From positions 1 through 26,655 of IMG/VR virus record IMGVR_UViG_3300043425_000446: a stretch of 26,655 nucleotides of DNA; one strand, 5' to 3'. The position numbers and the translations under genes are program-made. Position 1 is the stretch's first letter, and every line of letters begins with the position of its first letter. Positions 24,757 through 26,655 of this stretch are shown in pieces. The DNA comes from a virus. The notes below the pieces were generated by a model. That model was not told the DNA's origin. It ran no database searches and was given only the letters and a program-made list of their open reading frames with translations.

Positions 24757-26655
24757 ATGATAGATGTCGTTGTAACCGTCTCGACTGGCTCCCCCGTCTC
24801 TGTGTCGGTGGATGACACGTTTGACGTTGCCGCCGCTGGCAATCCGTCCGTCATCAGCCATACGCACCCCATTGCACAGTTGCCGGACCTTCACAGTTCT
24901 GTTGCAGACTACATTGATTTTCCGAGCGTTGCGGCGATGGTTGCCGACACTGCCCTGACCTATACGTCGGGGAGTGCCAACAGCGTCAGCGCGGGCGTCT
25001 ATATCACAGTCAAGGAGATGGGGTTTACCTACTCCGTCCTATCTTCTGCCGCCAGCAGTTACGACCTCATCACGGCAGGCGGAGTAAAGCTGAGTGTTGT
25101 CCCTAATTCCGACGGTTGCAACGTCAAGGCATGGAATGCCAAGGGCGACGGCCTGACAGATGACACAGCCGCTATTCAGGGCGCTATTAACGCGGGCAGC
25201 GTGATCTATTTCGAGCCGGGGAAAACCTACAGGATTACTTCCACGCTCGACCTGTCTGCCGGAAACAAGACGCTTTTCGGCAATGGCGCAACCATTGACC
25301 AGTCAGGGATTGCAAGCGGCAATAAATTTGCCATGCAGGCCATTGGTGGCCTTTCAAGCACAACCTCCACCCTGACGGCCAACTGCACAACGTCTTCCTA
25401 CTCGGCAACGGTGACCTCTGCATCGGGGTTTAGCGCCGGGGATTGGGTGCTAATCGGAAGCAATGCGACTTACGACAACTACAACCCCACCTACAGTGTG
25501 GCAGTTGGTGAGTTCGTTCGCATTCGCAGCATATCGTCCAATACGCTGTACTTCACCACGCCGACGAAGAGCGCAGATTACAACACCGCAGACTCCGCAT
25601 TCGTTACGAAGGCCAGCTTTTGCAACAACATCAGGGTATCTGGCCTGACGTTCCAGGGGCGCAACACCCCCGGCGCTGGCGAACGCGGCCTCGTCCTTCA
25701 GTATGTGAACGGCTTTGCAATTGAGGACTGCTCGTTCATCCAGCAGGACATTTACCAGCTTGAATTGACGATGTCGATTCGCGGTGATGTCACGAACAAT
25801 ATGTTCTACGGCGTCTACTACGATGGCGTCACCGGGACAATCTTTTATGGCGTCTTTGTTGGCGACAGTTCGCAGTACATAAACATCGGAGACAATATCT
25901 TCGAGCGCGTGCGTCATGGCGTCATTACGTCAGCGAAGACCAGCGGTCAGAATGCGTGGGGCCAGCCGCTCTATATCAACATCCACCACAACCAGATGTA
26001 CGATGCACAGGCTGGCGGCGCGGGGCGGTCTTGGGGCTTTGAGCATCACGGCTTCGGTTTGTACGTGTCGTTTAACAACAACATGGTGGACGGCGCGTAT
26101 GGTGGCGTAAACATTGACGCAGCGTATGGCGTTGAAGTGCTGAACAATGTTTTCACGAACATTTCGCATTACGGCGTTGACATTGGCGGCAGTGCCAAGC
26201 GGATCGGCAACATCCTCATTTCCGGCAACCATATTTCGCGGGAAACGAACGACATTGTTGCCACCAGCTACGGCGTGTTTCTTGAGTCTGGAATTGTCAC
26301 ATCCGCAACCGATATTGTCATTTCCGACAATTTCATAATTGGTTTCGACCAATCGGCGTCTGTTGGCATCTACATTGGCTCAACGACAACGAACTACAAC
26401 CTTGTCGTCAAGAACAACACCATTGCCACAGGTGCATCAGGGCAGGATGCGGACAGCGGATATGGAATTGCCATTTACGCCGCTGAAACCGAAGTGATTG
26501 GCAACACGATCTGCAATTACAAGCAGGGCATTTACGTCAACAGCACGGCAACAAGGGCTGTCATCAAGGGCAATATCAACCGCTACGATACGTCCCCAAC
26601 TTCGGGATACTCGATCTATACGGCGGCGTCTCACAGCATCGTTGATGGAAACACG
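24757..26655 (+). CDS. Tailspike with pectate-lyase-like beta-helix (3' end outside window)
   Basis: The frame is open from 24757 to the end of the window (633 codons) and lacks a stop. Residues 1-60 include H-T-H-P near 36-39, common in tail fibres. Then comes N-A-K-G-D-G-L-T-D-D-T-A-A-I (about 128-141), the signature entry to a right-handed parallel beta-helix of the pectate lyase type. Repeated short N-N/G-N units follow (I-E-D-C-S-F, I-S-G-N-H-I-S, V-V-K-N-N-T-I), typical of coils of such helices. The protein would trim and degrade surface polysaccharide of the host. GGGGG lies near the start. Confidence 0.88.
   Translation, partial: MIDVVVTVSTGSPVSVSVDDTFDVAAAGNPSVISHTHPIAQLPDLHSSVADYIDFPSVAAMVADTALTYTSGSANSVSAGVYITVKEMGFTYSVLSSAASSYDLITAGGVKLSVVPNSDGCNVKAWNAKGDGLTDDTAAIQGAINAGSVIYFEPGKTYRITSTLDLSAGNKTLFGNGATIDQSGIASGNKFAMQAIGGLSSTTSTLTANCTTSSYSATVTSASGFSAGDWVLIGSNATYDNYNPTYSVAVGEFVRIRSISSNTLYFTTPTKSADYNTADSAFVTKASFCNNIRVSGLTFQGRNTPGAGERGLVLQYVNGFAIEDCSFIQQDIYQLELTMSIRGDVTNNMFYGVYYDGVTGTIFYGVFVGDSSQYINIGDNIFERVRHGVITSAKTSGQNAWGQPLYINIHHNQMYDAQAGGAGRSWGFEHHGFGLYVSFNNNMVDGAYGGVNIDAAYGVEVLNNVFTNISHYGVDIGGSAKRIGNILISGNHISRETNDIVATSYGVFLESGIVTSATDIVISDNFIIGFDQSASVGIYIGSTTTNYNLVVKNNTIATGASGQDADSGYGIAIYAAETEVIGNTICNYKQGIYVNSTATRAVIKGNINRYDTSPTSGYSIYTAASHSIVDGNT

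Noticed and set aside
23502-24872. 456-residue antisense ORF over the coat gene
   Set aside because: It mirrors the GC-rich codon pattern of the real coat gene, has an Arg/His/Gly-rich sequence without domain features, and no ribosome site or operon context.
1-26655. Circular closure of the window ends into one tail gene
   Set aside because: The tailspike frame ends on a codon boundary at 26655 and would continue in frame 1 at the window start, but the tail fibre is open in frame 2 and frame 1 meets a stop early; no terminal repeat is visible.

Overview
The window is most of a temperate tailed phage of the short-tailed, P22-headed type. It carries a P22-like portal, scaffold and coat, a PBSX-type terminase, a pectate-lyase-fold tailspike, a T7-lysozyme-like amidase, a tyrosine integrase and a CI/Cro-like switch. 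The host is probably an alphaproteobacterium. The evidence is the GC-rich coding, a GcrA-type DNA-binding domain, an integrase of the type common in that class, secreted proteins of alphaproteobacterial type, and an attachment core copied from the 3' part of a tRNA-Pro gene. No host gene is present.

Layout: (1) 2-4570, + strand: the 3' end of a tail fibre gene, a coiled-coil/membrane protein, a small HEGLH protein, a calcineurin-like phosphoesterase, a DUF6378-like protein, two exported proteins, the amidase endolysin and two small membrane proteins (lysis). (2) 4567-10137, - strand: one tightly overlapping leftward early operon. In transcription order it encodes four small proteins (one a 26-residue membrane peptide), an Erf-like annealing protein, three HNH endonucleases interleaved with small conserved proteins, an HTH/excisionase-like protein, the integrase, and four small genes. 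attP (about 5000-5200) lies inside this operon. (3) 10138-10757: control region with the repressor gene and matched leftward and rightward promoter/operators. (4) 10757-14969, + strand: rightward early operon with a Cro-like protein, a hairpin-rich stretch, RusA, a GcrA-like protein, a replication protein, a DNA methyltransferase, a NusG-like protein and several tiny peptides. (5) 14970-15473: a 0.5 kb non-coding leader with strong RNA-type dyads. (6) 15474-26655, + strand: late genes for terminase, portal, accessory virion proteins, scaffold and coat, then a terminator with a UUCG loop, then a tailspike gene that runs off the window.

The lysis end and the integrase end are joined through a single tRNA-like att core with no host DNA between them. 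The molecule is therefore in the phage (attP, circular or concatemeric) arrangement and not an integrated prophage. The two window ends do not join in frame, so part of the tail module is missing.

Working model: the repressor acts on shared operators in both early promoters. The rightward operon makes replication and recombination proteins and, near its end, a NusG-type factor. This lies directly upstream of a structured leader in front of terminase and may act as a late antiterminator in place of a lambda Q protein. That pairing, the GcrA-like/methyltransferase pair, the hairpin cluster at 11030-11164 and the attP with repeated arm sites are the most interesting parts of the window.
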